Assembly (NCBI GenBank): GCA_017475265.1
Contig: JAFVFY010000082.1
Span: 29,010 to 93,009, forward strand
Length of the DNA stretch: 64,000 nucleotides
Reading direction: 5' to 3'
From: Prevotella sp.
GTDB taxonomy: Bacteria; Bacteroidota; Bacteroidia; Bacteroidales; Bacteroidaceae
A program made the position numbers and the translations under genes. Positions 52,299 to 59,878 of the stretch are shown here, piece after piece; within the stretch, counting starts at the first letter, position 1; the number at the start of each line of letters is the position of its first letter. The notes below the pieces were generated by a model that was given only the letters and a program-made list of their open reading frames with translations, was not told where the DNA came from and searched no databases.

Positions 52299-52772
52299 AT
52301 GATTATGAAAACAATTTACACCATTCGTCTTTTTATGATTGCCATCATCGCCATGATGGCAACGAGTGCCTTTGCACAAGATTCACTTCCCGTCACCCTC
52401 AACTTCAACAGCAATGGCGGAACCAGGACAATAGACATTGCTGACACACCCGTCAACTGGAAACTGACTTGCGATGCATCGTGGGTACAATTCTCACTCA
52501 CAGAAGGTATTGGTGCAGCCACGGTTGCCTTCACTGTAGCTCCCAACGTCACAGATCAGGATCGCGAGGCTAATATCCTGTTAGACACAGGCTTCGGTCT
52601 CGTCACCAACCTCTTCCTTGTCAAGCAGAAGGGTAAAATAGACGCTAGCATCACTACTCCCAATGCTGACAAGCAAGCCACTGTCATTAGGACACTTTCG
52701 GGTATGAAGGTGAAGGCCAACGGCCAGCGTCGGGGCATCTACATCATCAATGGAAAGAAGGTCATAAAATAA
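52299..52772 (+). CDS. Small secreted BACON-domain protein with Prevotella C-terminal tail
   Basis: A 157-aa protein with a signal peptide (TIRLFMIAIIAMMATSAFAQ). One BACON domain, a Bacteroidetes Ig-like carbohydrate- or mucin-associated fold, is visible: LNFNSNGGTRTIDIADTP, VNWKLTCDASWVQFSLTEG, REANILLDTGF. BACON domains usually sit N-terminal to enzymes. Here it stands alone and joins directly to the tail RTLSGMKVKANGQRRGIYIING. Start is the ATG at 52299 or 52305. A TAACTTTG box at 52248-52255 could be its promoter, but no TTTG lies at the right distance. Confidence 0.82.
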   Translation: MIMKTIYTIRLFMIAIIAMMATSAFAQDSLPVTLNFNSNGGTRTIDIADTPVNWKLTCDASWVQFSLTEGIGAATVAFTVAPNVTDQDREANILLDTGFGLVTNLFLVKQKGKIDASITTPNADKQATVIRTLSGMKVKANGQRRGIYIINGKKVIK

Positions 52773-52811
52773 CAACTAAAAATCCAGATACGTTAATCTT
52801 CCCAAAAAGGC

Positions 52812-52842
52812 TTTGTCATTTCTGCCTTTATTAGTACCTTTG
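52812..52842 (+). promoter_or_regulatory. Promoter of the DUF4827-glmM unit
   Basis: TTTG, 19 nt, TACCTTTG, an excellent match to the Bacteroidetes consensus, 26 bases before the DUF4827 start codon. Confidence 0.85.
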
Positions 52843-52867
52843 CGCCCGAAAAGCTAAAAAGGCAATT

Positions 52868-53512
52868 ATGAGAAAAGCAATATTGGGAGTCTTGTCGTTG
52901 CTATGCATCGTCACGTTTGTGGCGTGCAACGACTATGAGACCTACGGCGAGAAGAAGGATAAGGAGCGCGATGCCATCAACCAGTTCATAGCCGACTCGG
53001 CCATTGTGGTCATTAACCAGGCTCAGTTCGTTAGCCAGGGCAATACCACCAATTTGGAGCGCAATGAGTTTGTCTACCTCGACAACAGCGGTGTATACAT
53101 GCAGATTGTGCGCAAGGGTTGTGGTAATCCTGTCGCCGACGGTGAGACCACGGTGCTGCTCGTGCGTTTCTACGAGCAGTGCATACAGGACACGTTGGCC
53201 ATCTTCAACGATGCATCTCCTTTGGAACCGGACTACATGACTATCTCGCGTAGTGGTTCCACTTACAGTGGCACGTTCACCTCTGGGCGGTGGTATAGTA
53301 CATACGTCAGTTCTTACAGTGGTACGGCCACTGTGCCCAATGGTTTGCTCGTGCCCTTCCCCTATATCAATGTTGGACGGCCGCGTACTGCTGACGATGC
53401 TATCGCTAAGGTGAGGCTTATCGTACCTCACTCGCAGGGACACACCATGGCCTCTAGCTACGTCTATGCATACTATTACGAAATAACATTCGAAAAGCTT
53501 ATAGACTTATGA
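52868..53512 (+). CDS. DUF4827 family lipoprotein
   Basis: The signal peptide ends in TFVAC (Cys20), then NDYETYGEKKDKERDAINQFI. The body has VVINQAQF, NEFVYLDNSGVYMQIVRKGCGN, VLLVRFYEQCIQDTLAIFND and ends ASSYVYAYYYEITFEKLIDL. It matches the DUF4827 family, an FKBP-like fold often found directly before glmM in Bacteroidales. The stop overlaps the glmM start by 4 nt, so the two are translationally coupled. An envelope chaperone or peptidyl-prolyl isomerase-like role is only a guess from the fold. Confidence 0.88.
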   Translation: MRKAILGVLSLLCIVTFVACNDYETYGEKKDKERDAINQFIADSAIVVINQAQFVSQGNTTNLERNEFVYLDNSGVYMQIVRKGCGNPVADGETTVLLVRFYEQCIQDTLAIFNDASPLEPDYMTISRSGSTYSGTFTSGRWYSTYVSSYSGTATVPNGLLVPFPYINVGRPRTADDAIAKVRLIVPHSQGHTMASSYVYAYYYEITFEKLIDL

Positions 53513-54951
53513 CACTCATCAAATCTATTTCCGGTATTCGCGGAACCATAGGCGGTCGTACTGGCGACACGCTCAACCCACTTGATATTGTAAAATTCAC
53601 CACGGCATACGCCACATTTATTAAAAGAGGGCTCTCCAACCCTTCCGAAGGAGGGGCTTCCGAAACTGTAGGTTCTCCCCTCCCTGGGAGTGGGCGGGGG
53701 AGGCTCGTAGTTGGCCGAGATGGCCGTATCAGCGGCCCTATGGTGCGTGACGTTGTCTGCGGCACGCTCGTAGGCATGGGCTATGAGGTGATAGACATTG
53801 GGCTGGCCACGACACCGACCACCGAACTGGCCGTGCGCTGGCATGAGGCCGACGGCGGCATCATCATCACGGCCAGTCACAACCCCACGCAGTGGAACGC
53901 CCTGAAGCTGCTCAACAGCGAAGGTGAGTTCTTGACGGCTGCCGACGGTGCCGAGGTGCTGCGAATAGCCGAGGCTGAGGACTTCGACTATGCTCCTGTG
54001 GAGCAACTGGGCCATGTTGTCCATGACGACACGATGAACCGCCGCCACGTGGAGTCCGTATTGGGACTTCGTCTGGCCGACGTGGAAGCCATACGCAAAC
54101 GGAAGTTCCGCGTATGCGCCGATACCATCAACAGCGTTGGTGGCATCATCCTGCCCGAGCTGTTCGAGGCACTTGGAGTGGACTACGAGATTCTCAATGG
54201 CGATTGCACGGGTCAGTTTGCCCACAACCCCGAGCCTCTGGAGAAGAACCTTCAGGGCATCATGGATAAGATGCGTCAGGGAGGCTTCGACCTGGGCATC
54301 GTTGTAGACCCCGATGTAGACCGTCTGGCCTTCATTTGCGAGGATGGCCGCATGTTCGGTGAGGAGTACACGCTGGTTAGCGTAGCCGATTATGTGCTGG
54401 CTCACACACCGGGCAACACTGTCAGCAACCTTTCCAGCACTCGCGCTCTGCGCGATGTCACCGAGAAGCATGGCGGTACTTACGCCGCTGCTGCCGTTGG
54501 CGAAGTAAACGTCACCACGAAGATGAAGGAGGTGGACGCTATTATTGGCGGTGAGGGCAACGGTGGAGTCATCTACCCTGAGAGCCACTACGGCCGCGAT
54601 GCGCTGGTGGGCATTGCGCTCTTCCTCTCCAGCCTGGCACAGAAGGGCTGCACAGCCAGCGAACTGCGCCGGACGTTCCCCGATTATCAGATCGCCAAGA
54701 ACCGCATAGACCTCACCCCGGAGACCGATGTCGATGCCATCCTCGTGAAGGTCAAGGAGATGTTTGCCCAAGACCCCGACGCCGTGGTCAACGACATCGA
54801 TGGCGTTAAGATAGACTTCCCCACGATGTGGGTACACCTACGCAAGTCGAACACTGAGCCGATTATCCGTGTGTACAGCGAGGCCCAGACCATGGAAGAG
54901 GCCGACCAACTGGGCAAGCGCCTCATGCAGGTGGTCTACGATTTCCAGTAG
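53509..54951 (+). CDS. glmM: Phosphoglucosamine mutase (with repeat-derived insertion)
   Basis: GlmM converts glucosamine-6-phosphate to glucosamine-1-phosphate for UDP-GlcNAc and peptidoglycan synthesis. Key motifs: N-terminal SISGIRGTIGG, the phosphoserine loop TASHNPTQWN with Ser123, the metal loop DPDVDR, the sugar loop GGEGNGGVI and the phosphate site RKSNTEPIIRVY. The Bacteroidetes form (TLIKSISGIRGT) resembles the phosphomannomutase-like GlmM of Bacteroides. The catalytic Ser lies about 20 residues later than usual because codons 42-65 (LSNPSEGG to PLPGSGRGR) are two G-rich palindromic half-elements read in frame, between strand TFIKR and RLVVGRDGR. The insert falls in a surface loop of domain 1, so the enzyme is probably active. 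Phosphomannomutase activity cannot be excluded. Confidence 0.92.
   Translation: MTLIKSISGIRGTIGGRTGDTLNPLDIVKFTTAYATFIKRGLSNPSEGGASETVGSPLPGSGRGRLVVGRDGRISGPMVRDVVCGTLVGMGYEVIDIGLATTPTTELAVRWHEADGGIIITASHNPTQWNALKLLNSEGEFLTAADGAEVLRIAEAEDFDYAPVEQLGHVVHDDTMNRRHVESVLGLRLADVEAIRKRKFRVCADTINSVGGIILPELFEALGVDYEILNGDCTGQFAHNPEPLEKNLQGIMDKMRQGGFDLGIVVDPDVDRLAFICEDGRMFGEEYTLVSVADYVLAHTPGNTVSNLSSTRALRDVTEKHGGTYAAAAVGEVNVTTKMKEVDAIIGGEGNGGVIYPESHYGRDALVGIALFLSSLAQKGCTASELRRTFPDYQIAKNRIDLTPETDVDAILVKVKEMFAQDPDAVVNDIDGVKIDFPTMWVHLRKSNTEPIIRVYSEAQTMEEADQLGKRLMQVVYDFQ
53632..53706 (+). repeat. Paired G-rich palindromic elements inside glmM
   Basis: The first part (53632-53662) carries CCCTTCCGAAGGAGGGG. 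The second (53672-53706) carries CTCCCCTCCCTGGGAG then GGGCGGGGGAGG. Together they add about 24 codons in frame to the glmM loop. Confidence 0.75.
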
Positions 54952-54987
54952 TCCCACTAACCTTCTCCGGAAAACTATTGTCAGAAG

Positions 54988-56262
54988 ATGAACTACAACA
55001 TCTGCTCACTGCCCGGCGGCATGAGGGTAATCCACCTGCCGTCGGACTCGTCTGTGGTCTACTGCGGCATTGCCGTTAGTGCAGGCACTCGCCATGAACA
55101 GTCTGGCGAAGAAGGTCTGGCACATTTCTGTGAGCATCTTACTTTCAAGGGCACTCACCGGCGTAGAGCGGTGCAAATCATCAATGCCCTTGAGGGTGTT
55201 GGCGGCGAGCTGAACGCCTTTACCAACAAGGAAGACACGGTGTTCTACTGTGCCATTCTGCGCGACCATATACGACGGGCTGTCGACGTGCTCACCGATA
55301 TTGTCTTTTACAGTGAATACCCGCAGCAAGAGGTGGAAAAGGAGCGCGAAGTGGTGTGCGACGAGATAGAGAGCTACGAGGACTCGCCCTCAGAGCTGAT
55401 TTTCGACGACATCGAGAACCTGCTCTTCGAAGGACATCCACTAGGCCACAACATCCTGGGCACCAGCGAGCGAGTCCGTGGCTACAACAGCGACGACGCT
55501 CACCGTTTCACCGCCCGTCACTACCGCCCGCAGAACTGTGTGTTCTTCGCCAGTGGTGACGTGGATTTCGGAAAACTAGTAAAATGGCTGGAGAAGTCTC
55601 TCCAAGCCCTCCCTGCAGGAAGGGGAGTAGATACATCTACTATTGAAAATGTCAGAGATGAAAGTATATTTGCCCCTCCCTCACAGGGAGGGGGTGGGGG
55701 AGGGGCTTCTAAGCCAGCAACCATTGTTCGTGAGCGCGGTACACATCAGGCCCACGTCATCGTTGCAGCACCGTCTTTCTCTGCCAGTGACCCTCGGCGC
55801 TGGAGCCTTTACCTGCTGAACAATATCCTTGGCGGACCAAGTCTGAACTCACGCCTGAGTCTCTCGCTCCGCGAGCGTCGCGGGCTGGTCTACACAGTGG
55901 AGAGTTCGATGGTGGCCTACAGTGACACTGGTATCTGGACAACCTATTTCGGCTGTGACCCTTCAGATATCAATCGTTGCCGTTGCCTGGTAAGACGCGA
56001 ACTAGGCCGTCTGATGGACCGAAGGCTCACCGACAGCCAGCTGAGCGTCGCAAAGAAACAGTTACAAGGGCAACTGGCCATCAGTTGCGACAACCGTGAA
56101 CACTTTGCCCTCGACTTTGCACGCAACTACCTGCACACGGGTGTCCTGCGCGACCTCACCGACATCATGAATCACATAGAAAGCCTCACACCTGATGACC
56201 TACGTCTCACGGCGCAGCAACTATTTGCCCCAGAGCATACTACAACACTGATTTACAAATAA
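54988..56262 (+). CDS. M16-family zinc peptidase (with repeat-derived insertion)
   Basis: Insulinase-type peptidase. The inverted zinc motif is H46-F-C-E49-H50 (HFCEHLTFKGT), and the third ligand is Glu126, 76 residues after His50, exactly as in the family. The 424-aa length is that of single-unit bacterial M16B proteins, which often process peptides in the cytoplasm or periplasm. There is no clear signal peptide. The second homologous domain has RERGTHQAHVIVAAPSF and NSRLSLSLRERRGLVYTVESS. The domain linker (about residues 204-242) is expanded by a pair of G-rich elements read as ALPAGRG and APPSQGGGGGGASK. It lies 36 nt behind glmM and ends at a terminator. Substrate unknown. Confidence 0.9.
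   Translation: MNYNICSLPGGMRVIHLPSDSSVVYCGIAVSAGTRHEQSGEEGLAHFCEHLTFKGTHRRRAVQIINALEGVGGELNAFTNKEDTVFYCAILRDHIRRAVDVLTDIVFYSEYPQQEVEKEREVVCDEIESYEDSPSELIFDDIENLLFEGHPLGHNILGTSERVRGYNSDDAHRFTARHYRPQNCVFFASGDVDFGKLVKWLEKSLQALPAGRGVDTSTIENVRDESIFAPPSQGGGGGGASKPATIVRERGTHQAHVIVAAPSFSASDPRRWSLYLLNNILGGPSLNSRLSLSLRERRGLVYTVESSMVAYSDTGIWTTYFGCDPSDINRCRCLVRRELGRLMDRRLTDSQLSVAKKQLQGQLAISCDNREHFALDFARNYLHTGVLRDLTDIMNHIESLTPDDLRLTAQQLFAPEHTTTLIYK
55595..55711 (+). repeat. Paired G-rich palindromic elements inside the M16 peptidase gene
   Basis: Half-elements at about 55595-55628 (CCCTCCCTGCAGGAAGGGG) and 55670-55711 (CCCCTCCCTCACAGGGAGGG plus G tract) flank a 40-bp spacer. All 117 bp are open in frame, in the interdomain linker. 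The plus strand carries four or more G runs. Confidence 0.78.
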
Positions 56263-56288
56263 TGAGCACCTGACGAGTGCTCATTTTT
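56263..56288 (+). terminator. Terminator between the M16 peptidase and folK
   Basis: TGAGCAC and GTGCTCA form a perfect 7-bp stem with a 7-nt loop, followed by TTTTT on the plus strand. The right arm overlaps the folK stop codon. Confidence 0.8.
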
Positions 56289-56736
56289 CTTCGAGTATCT
56301 GCTTCAGCGGCTCCATCACGAAAGGTCGTTCCTGCATCAACGGATGAGGAATCTTAAGCCGAGGAGTATTGATGGTGAGGTCATCGTAAAGCAGAATGTC
56401 AATGTCTATCGGACGGTCGTGGTAGGTGATTGAATTGAGGTTTGAGGTTTGAGATTTGGAATTTGGCCGTTCGGTGGCATGCCTGGCAGTCTTCCCTAGT
56501 TGTTGTTCTATGCGCTGGGTGACATCAAGGAGGCGATGGGGCGTGAGCGTAGTGGAGATGCGCACGACGGCGTTCACGAAACCATGCTCTGACTCAAACC
56601 CCCACGGCTCAGAATAGTAGAGGGCAGACTGGGCCTCAACGATCCCAGCCTGCTCTCCTATCATTTCTATGGCGCGCCGGATGTTCATCTCACGGTCGCC
56701 AAGATTGGAACCCAAGCCCAAATAAACGATATGCAT
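56281..56736 (-). CDS. folK: 2-amino-4-hydroxy-6-hydroxymethyldihydropteridine pyrophosphokinase
   Basis: FolK transfers pyrophosphate from ATP to the pterin in folate synthesis. Motifs: YLGLGSNLGDREMNIRRAI at the N-terminus, SEPWGFESEHGFVNAVV, and the signature DRPIDIDILLYDD, then PRLKIPHPLMQERPFVMEPL. The ATG at 56736 (MHIVYLG) is the natural start; an upstream ATG at 56760 adds eight residues. Between QLGKTARHATE and DRPIDIDIL, where relatives have a short loop, a heptanucleotide-type repeat (56430-56466) is translated as RPNSKSQTSNLNSITYH. It is the last gene of the run from ftsX. Confidence 0.93.
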   Translation of the reverse strand: MHIVYLGLGSNLGDREMNIRRAIEMIGEQAGIVEAQSALYYSEPWGFESEHGFVNAVVRISTTLTPHRLLDVTQRIEQQLGKTARHATERPNSKSQTSNLNSITYHDRPIDIDILLYDDLTINTPRLKIPHPLMQERPFVMEPLKQILEEK

Positions 56737-56783
56737 TACATTAATCGCGGACAAGAACAAGATGATGTCCCTATGGTGACGGG

Positions 56784-57926
56784 TTAGTCGTTGACGACAA
56801 TCATGGCATCGCCGTAGCAGCCGAACTTAAAGCCATTGTCGATGGCCTTCTGATAAGCCTCCATGATGAGGTCATAGCCACCAAAGGCAGCCGTAGACAT
56901 GAGCATGGTAGACTCCGGATGGTAGAAGTTGACGATAAGCGTGTCAGCCAGCCCGAAGTCGTAGGGCGGGAAGATGAACTTATTGGTCCATCCCTCATAT
57001 TCCTTCAGCAGTCCGTTGGTGCCAACGGCGGTCTCTGTAGCGCGCAGCGTGCTCGCTCCTATACAGCACACACGATGCCCCTCCAACTTAGTGCGGTTCA
57101 CCAGCTCGCAGGTCTCATGGTTAATTATCATCTGCTCTGAACTCATCTTGTGCTTCGTGAGGTCCTCCACTTCTATGCTCTCGAAGGCACCAAGTCCGCA
57201 ATGCACAGTAACGAAAGAGAAGTTCAGCCCCCGAATCTCCATCATCTTCATCAGTTCGCGGCTGAAGTGCAGGTTAGTGCCCGGTGCAGTGACGGCTCCC
57301 TCTTTCTTGGCGAAGATGGTCTGGAACTGCTCCATGTCATCGGCCTCGGCCTTCCTGTGCTCCAAGATGTAGCGGGGTAGGGGGGCTTCGCCCAGCGAGA
57401 ACAGCGCCTCCTTGAACTCATCATGGGGACAGTCGTAGAGGAAGCGCAACGTACGGCCACGCGACGTAGTGTTGTCGATGACTTCGGCCACCATCGGGCC
57501 TTCCTCGTTGAAGAACAACTTGTTACCAATACGGATCTTTCTCGCCGGCTCCACAAGCACGTCCCACAGACGCAGTTCTGGGTTCAACTCGCGCAACAGG
57601 AATACCTCGATGCGGGCATCGGTCTTCTCCTTCGTGCCGTAGAGGCGGGCAGGGAACACCTTCGTATCGTTGAAGATGAACGTGTCGCCCTCGTCAAAGT
57701 AGTTCAGAATGTCGCGAAACATGAACGGCTCGTCGGTAGGCTTGCCCTTGGCGTCCTTTTTCGTCAGCTCAATAGTCTGGCTCTTGCGGTGGACAACCAT
57801 CAGACGACACTGGTCACGACTATAGACACGCTCTACGGTACCATCCTCCAGCTCGAAGGCACGGTGGGGAGGATAGAGGGCCACCAGTTCTTCTGGCAAC
57901 TTGAATCGGAATTGTGAAAGCTTCAT
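56784..57926 (-). CDS. queA: S-adenosylmethionine:tRNA ribosyltransferase-isomerase
   Basis: QueA moves the ribosyl part of SAM to 7-aminomethyl-7-deazaguanine in tRNA, giving epoxyqueuosine. Typical segments: MKLSQFRFKLPEELVALYP, FRDILNYFDEGDTFIFNDTKVFPARLYG, AVTAPGTNLHFSRELM, NFSFVTVHCGLGAFESIEVEDL, RVCCIGASTLRATETAV and TLIVNFYHPESTMLMSTAAFGG. The 380-aa length is slightly above the usual 340-360. It is cytoplasmic and lies between truB and folK on the same strand. An AT-rich heptanucleotide tract (ATTTACG type) fills the 26-nt gap to truB. Confidence 0.95.
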   Translation of the reverse strand: MKLSQFRFKLPEELVALYPPHRAFELEDGTVERVYSRDQCRLMVVHRKSQTIELTKKDAKGKPTDEPFMFRDILNYFDEGDTFIFNDTKVFPARLYGTKEKTDARIEVFLLRELNPELRLWDVLVEPARKIRIGNKLFFNEEGPMVAEVIDNTTSRGRTLRFLYDCPHDEFKEALFSLGEAPLPRYILEHRKAEADDMEQFQTIFAKKEGAVTAPGTNLHFSRELMKMMEIRGLNFSFVTVHCGLGAFESIEVEDLTKHKMSSEQMIINHETCELVNRTKLEGHRVCCIGASTLRATETAVGTNGLLKEYEGWTNKFIFPPYDFGLADTLIVNFYHPESTMLMSTAAFGGYDLIMEAYQKAIDNGFKFGCYGDAMIVVND

Positions 57927-57962
57927 TTATTTACGATTTACGAATTTACGATTTACGATTTA
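57926..57962 (+). repeat. ATTTACG-type heptanucleotide tract between queA and truB
   Basis: About five units of ATTTACG or AATTTACG fill the gap between truB and queA and reach into the last codons of truB. A similar tract is at 58679-58757, upstream of truB. Confidence 0.65.
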
Positions 57963-58675
57963 TTACCATTAGGGCGACAAACTATGTTCTGCTTATCGAG
58001 CCAGTCATTGAAGTCATCGAGAGCGATGCACTGGTCAAGAGTCACCTCACCCGCCCTCGTGCGGCAAAGCATCGTAAGGAAAGCACCGCTGCCCAAAGCC
58101 TCGCCGATGTCGCGAGCCAAGGCTCGGATGTAAGTACCCTTGCTGCAAACCACACGGATGCTGAGCTGCATGGTCACAGGGTCAAATGCCGTCATCTCCA
58201 GCTCGTCGATATGTAGCTGTTTAGGCTTCAGCTCCACCTTCTCTCCACGGCGCGCCATCTTGTATGCACGGTGGCCGTCGATGTTGCAGGCCGAATATAC
58301 TGGCGGCACCTGCTCGATGTCGCCCACGAAGCGGGGTAGTGTCTGTGCTATGAGCTCTGGAGTGATATGTCGTGTGGGGTAGGTTATGTTCACCGAGTGC
58401 TCCCGGTCGTAGCTGGCCGTCGTAGCTCCCAATTGCAGGGTGGCGATATACTCCTTCGTCTCGTATTGCAGCTCCTCAATGCGCTTTGTGGCCTTGCCTG
58501 TGCAAAGGATGAGCACGCCCGTGGCCAGCGGGTCTAGTGTGCCGGCATGGCCGGTCTTCAGCTGTTTCACACCCAGACGGCGCGACAGACGAGTGCGCAC
58601 GTAAGCCAAAGCACCAAACGACGTCATGCCGTAGGGTTTGTTGATGTAGAGTATTTCGCCTGCCTGAAAGTCCAC
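57953..58675 (-). CDS. truB: tRNA pseudouridine-55 synthase
   Basis: TruB isomerises U55 in the T-loop of tRNAs. The catalytic motif KTGHAGTLDPLATGVL carries Asp48, the same position as in the Escherichia coli enzyme. The N-terminus has ILYINKPYGMTSFGALAYVR. Later segments are YETKEYIATLQLGATTASYD, RHITPELI, PPVYSACNIDGHRAYKMARRGE and VVCSKGTYIRALARDIGEALG. The 240-aa length fits the short Bacteroidetes form without a long PUA domain. It is downstream of uppP, with 84 nt of AT-rich heptanucleotide repeats (58676-58759) between. Confidence 0.96.
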   Translation of the reverse strand: MDFQAGEILYINKPYGMTSFGALAYVRTRLSRRLGVKQLKTGHAGTLDPLATGVLILCTGKATKRIEELQYETKEYIATLQLGATTASYDREHSVNITYPTRHITPELIAQTLPRFVGDIEQVPPVYSACNIDGHRAYKMARRGEKVELKPKQLHIDELEMTAFDPVTMQLSIRVVCSKGTYIRALARDIGEALGSGAFLTMLCRTRAGEVTLDQCIALDDFNDWLDKQNIVCRPNGNKS

Positions 58676-58678
58676 CCT

Positions 58679-58757
58679 TCTATTTACGATTTACGGATTT
58701 TCTATTTTCGATTTACGATTTGCTGCGCCAGCCAATCTTCAATTTTCAATTTTCAAT
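58679..58757 (+). repeat. Heptanucleotide-type repeats between uppP and truB
   Basis: Imperfect ATTTACG and TTTTCGA units at 58679-58720, then CAATTTT units at 58738-58757. They occupy almost the whole 84-nt intergenic gap. Confidence 0.65.
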
Positions 58758-58759
58758 CC

Positions 58760-59617
58760 TTAGTCTACCATCTGCAGCGACTGTCCGGCCAGCAGCATGG
58801 CAATGATGATGCCGCCCACGATGATACGGTAGACACCGAAAGCCTTGAAGCCGTATTTCGTCAGGAAGGCCACGAACCATTTCATGGCAAGCAGCGCCAC
58901 GATGAACGACACGACACAGCCCAGCAGGAGCATGGTGATGTTATGGGTCGTAGCCCACGACGTGTCCTCTTTCAGCAGGTCGAGCAGGTCGAGGAACGTA
59001 GCTCCGGCCATCGTCGGTACTGCGAGGAAGAACGAGAACTCGGCGGCACGCTTGCGTGTCAGTCCCTGCGCCATGCCGCCCACGATGGTAGCCATGGAGC
59101 GCGACACACCCGGTATGACCGATATGCACTGGAACAGACCGATGAAGAAAGCCCGCTTCTCGTTGAGGACATTCTTTTCAGAGCCGTGGTTGAACAGACG
59201 GTCGCAGAAGAGCATGAAGATACCTCCCACCACCAGCATGATGGCTACCACCTCCACGCTGTCGAGCAGCCAGTCGAGCAGTCCCGACTTCTTGGCCAGC
59301 AGACCGATGACCACGGCAGGCAGCACGCCCACGATGAGCAGCCAGTAAAAGTAGTACTTATGTTTCAGCTGCTGAAATAAGGATGCGCCAGCGGGTGCCG
59401 GAGTGTTATCAAACTGGAAGAATCGCTTCCAATAGAGGCATACCACCGAGAGGATAGCGCCAAATTGGATGATGAATGTGAAAGCATGGACAAAGGCATC
59501 GCCCTGGGGTACACCCAGCAGGTGCTGGGTAATAATCATGTGGCCCGTAGACGAGACAGGCAGGAACTCAGTGAGTCCCTCCACGATGGAGATGATGATG
59601 GTCTCTAGCCAATTCAT
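58760..59617 (-). CDS. uppP: Undecaprenyl-diphosphatase
   Basis: UppP removes a phosphate from undecaprenyl diphosphate, recycling the lipid carrier for peptidoglycan and other surface polymers. It also gives bacitracin tolerance. The two family motifs are present: EGLTEFLPVSSTGHMII at the N-terminus and GVSRSMATIVGGMAQGL (PGxSRS type). There are about seven to eight hydrophobic segments. The start is the Met at 59617 (MNWLETIIISIVEG); the longer frame from 59698 would run back into the DUF3098 gene. It is in the ftsX, DUF3098, uppP, truB order that is conserved in Bacteroidales. Confidence 0.95.
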   Translation of the reverse strand: MNWLETIIISIVEGLTEFLPVSSTGHMIITQHLLGVPQGDAFVHAFTFIIQFGAILSVVCLYWKRFFQFDNTPAPAGASLFQQLKHKYYFYWLLIVGVLPAVVIGLLAKKSGLLDWLLDSVEVVAIMLVVGGIFMLFCDRLFNHGSEKNVLNEKRAFFIGLFQCISVIPGVSRSMATIVGGMAQGLTRKRAAEFSFFLAVPTMAGATFLDLLDLLKEDTSWATTHNITMLLLGCVVSFIVALLAMKWFVAFLTKYGFKAFGVYRIIVGGIIIAMLLAGQSLQMVD

Positions 59618-59640
59618 AGTAAGTTCCGAGTTATGAATTA

Positions 59641-59865
59641 TTAACCCTTGGGCTTGTGAACCACGGCATAAATCATTGACACAAAGCCTAGAAGGCACAC
59701 CACGGGGGCTACCTTTGTACGGCGGGCACCAAAGATGTCAGGATTATAAGCCTCGGTTGTAGAGCTGTCGCCACTCATCAGAATGAAGCCCAGCACCACT
59801 ATCAGCATACCCACTGCCAGCAGAATATAGTTCATGCGGCCAAATGCAAAGTCTCTCTTATCCAT
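59641..59865 (-). CDS. DUF3098 family small membrane protein
   Basis: A 74-aa protein with two predicted membrane helices (YILLAVGMLIVVLGFILMSG and KVAPVVCLLGFVSMIYAVV). The linker YNPDIFGARRTKVAP is characteristic of DUF3098. The family is restricted to Bacteroidetes and regularly sits between ftsX and uppP, as here. The function is unknown; a link to division or envelope synthesis is suggested only by the neighbours. Confidence 0.9.
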   Translation of the reverse strand: MDKRDFAFGRMNYILLAVGMLIVVLGFILMSGDSSTTEAYNPDIFGARRTKVAPVVCLLGFVSMIYAVVHKPKG

Positions 59866-59878
59866 ATCTAAGCTAAAA

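Noticed and set aside
53476-54837. A 453-codon minus-strand frame opposite glmM
   Set aside because: Shadow of glmM; its translation has no recognisable motif.
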